Shown here: positions 5,589-5,899 of the stretch, one piece after another
How the letters are laid out: the number at the start of each line of letters is the position of its first letter
Numbering within the stretch: the first letter of the stretch is position 1
From: Pseudomonadota bacterium
Lineage (GTDB): Bacteria; Pseudomonadota; Gammaproteobacteria; Xanthomonadales; Xanthomonadaceae
Assembly (NCBI GenBank): GCA_023394655.1
Contig: JAEXAG010000162.1
Location: forward strand, 1 to 5,899
DNA length: 5,899 bases
Reading direction: 5' to 3'
Translations under genes and position numbers: made by a program
Notes under the pieces: model-generated
The model's input: the letters and a program-made list of their open reading frames with translations, nothing else
Told to the model about the DNA's origin: nothing
Databases searched by the model: none

Positions 5589-5694
5589 TATTTTCGCTTT
5601 GTTTATTTGCGACCTCAGCCTCAGCTATTCGCGCTCACGCGCGCGATAGGCCGCAAAACCCTACCCGCACGGGGCCGCGTCAAGTCGCTCTAGG

Positions 5695-5899
5695 TCAAGT
5701 CGGCTGCATCGCTCGGCACGGGTGCAGCATCATCGGCCAGCGCGCGCCGTGGCCGGCCTTGCAGGTGCCGGTGCCGGCTGGCGGGTTGAGCGGGTCGGGC
5801 AGGTAGTGCAGGCAGTCGCCGCAGGCCACCGAAGGGCGCGGGATGTTGCACCCCTCTCGCCGCAGGTGGCACCACGGGCAGGCCAGCAGTCGCTCGGGC
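5695..5899 (-). CDS. Cysteine-rich protein of probable mobile-element origin, C-terminal 67 residues (5' end outside window)
   Basis: The frame enters from the right edge and stops at TGA (5697-5695). The visible 67 residues contain CPWC at 7-10, C17, CGDC at 26-29, C46, H50 and C61, separated by PDPLNPPAGTGTCKAGHG and ending HPCRAMQPT. The pattern CxxC plus NP-AG-G-C and a late C resembles short zinc-finger-like segments I associate with prophage and conjugative-element proteins of Proteobacteria; that match is from memory and the function is unknown. No start codon is in the window, so it may be the tail of a longer protein. It supports the view that DNA right of 5309 belongs to an integrated element. 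Other frames across this stretch lack such a cysteine pattern. Confidence 0.55.
   Translation of the reverse strand, partial: PERLLACPWCHLRREGCNIPRPSVACGDCLHYLPDPLNPPAGTGTCKAGHGARWPMMLHPCRAMQPT

Larger units (their letters stand above)
5332..5694. other. Noncoding end region of the putative element
   Basis: No convincing protein or RNA gene lies in these 363 bases. They contain two small inverted repeats (CTGAAA 5339-5344 with TTTCAG 5362-5367; TCTCG 5370-5374 with CGAGA 5379-5383), the 12-base tandem repeat, a run of nine C at 5504-5512, alternating CG runs (5560-5570 and 5637-5645) and a marked AT-rich patch around 5579-5612 in otherwise GC-rich DNA. The texture differs from the tightly packed genes to the left and suits the recombination end of a mobile element. 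Confidence 0.5.

Noticed and set aside
5469..5693. 74-residue + strand frame in the element end region
   Set aside because: No start context or recognisable motif; opposite to and overlapping noncoding AT-rich sequence.
5332..5899. Intact tmRNA (ssrA) gene
   Set aside because: Only the 3' fragment is found; no tag-peptide frame, no matching 5' acceptor strand and no paired T-stem.
1..5899. CRISPR array, insertion sequence or toxin-antitoxin pair
   Set aside because: No spaced repeats, transposase or toxin motifs were seen. RatA is named as a toxin in E. coli but here is in its conserved core-gene position with rnfH, without signs of an addiction module.

Overview
The window is GC-rich, Gram-negative chromosomal DNA. 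It carries the core-gene run recN (partial), fur, bamE, rnfH, ratA, smpB. This order, and the BamE/OmlA-type lipoprotein next to a Fur lacking the CxxC zinc motif, fit a gammaproteobacterium, most likely of the Xanthomonadales or close relatives. That placement is inferred from gene order and protein resemblance, not from any search.

Layout. Bases 1-1043 (+) hold the C-terminal half to two thirds of RecN. Fur (1063-1464, -) converges on it and is divergent from bamE (1594-2010, +). bamE converges on an overlapping rnfH-ratA pair (2030-2745, -), and its terminator hairpin lies inside the 3' end of rnfH. smpB (2794-3297, +) is divergent from ratA across only 48 bases. Next, on the + strand, come a half-length TauE/SafE membrane protein with no good start codon (about 3342-3722), an ETHE1-type persulfide dioxygenase (3749-4612) and a PCu(A)C periplasmic copper-chaperone lipoprotein (4614-5162). 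The last two are one base apart and almost certainly co-transcribed. A strong terminator follows at 5187-5223.

The right end is the most interesting part. At 5309-5331, read on the - strand, there is a copy of the last bases of a tmRNA-like gene: T-loop, acceptor 3' strand and CCA. Its T-stem is broken and no gene body is present. A clean minus-strand terminator (5256-5280) still sits just behind the CCA. Beyond it are a perfect 12-base tandem repeat, small inverted repeats, an AT-rich patch and a cysteine-rich reading frame that runs off the window. The simplest reading is that this is the distal attachment junction of an element integrated into the 3' end of ssrA (tmRNA, the partner of SmpB), with the intact ssrA and the recombinase further right, outside the window.

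Functionally the left part is housekeeping: DNA repair, iron regulation, outer-membrane assembly and ribosome rescue or quality control. The middle part links reduced-sulfur oxidation, probable sulfur-anion export and periplasmic copper delivery. No wholly new system can be demonstrated. The displaced ssrA junction and the sulfur-copper gene pair most deserve follow-up.
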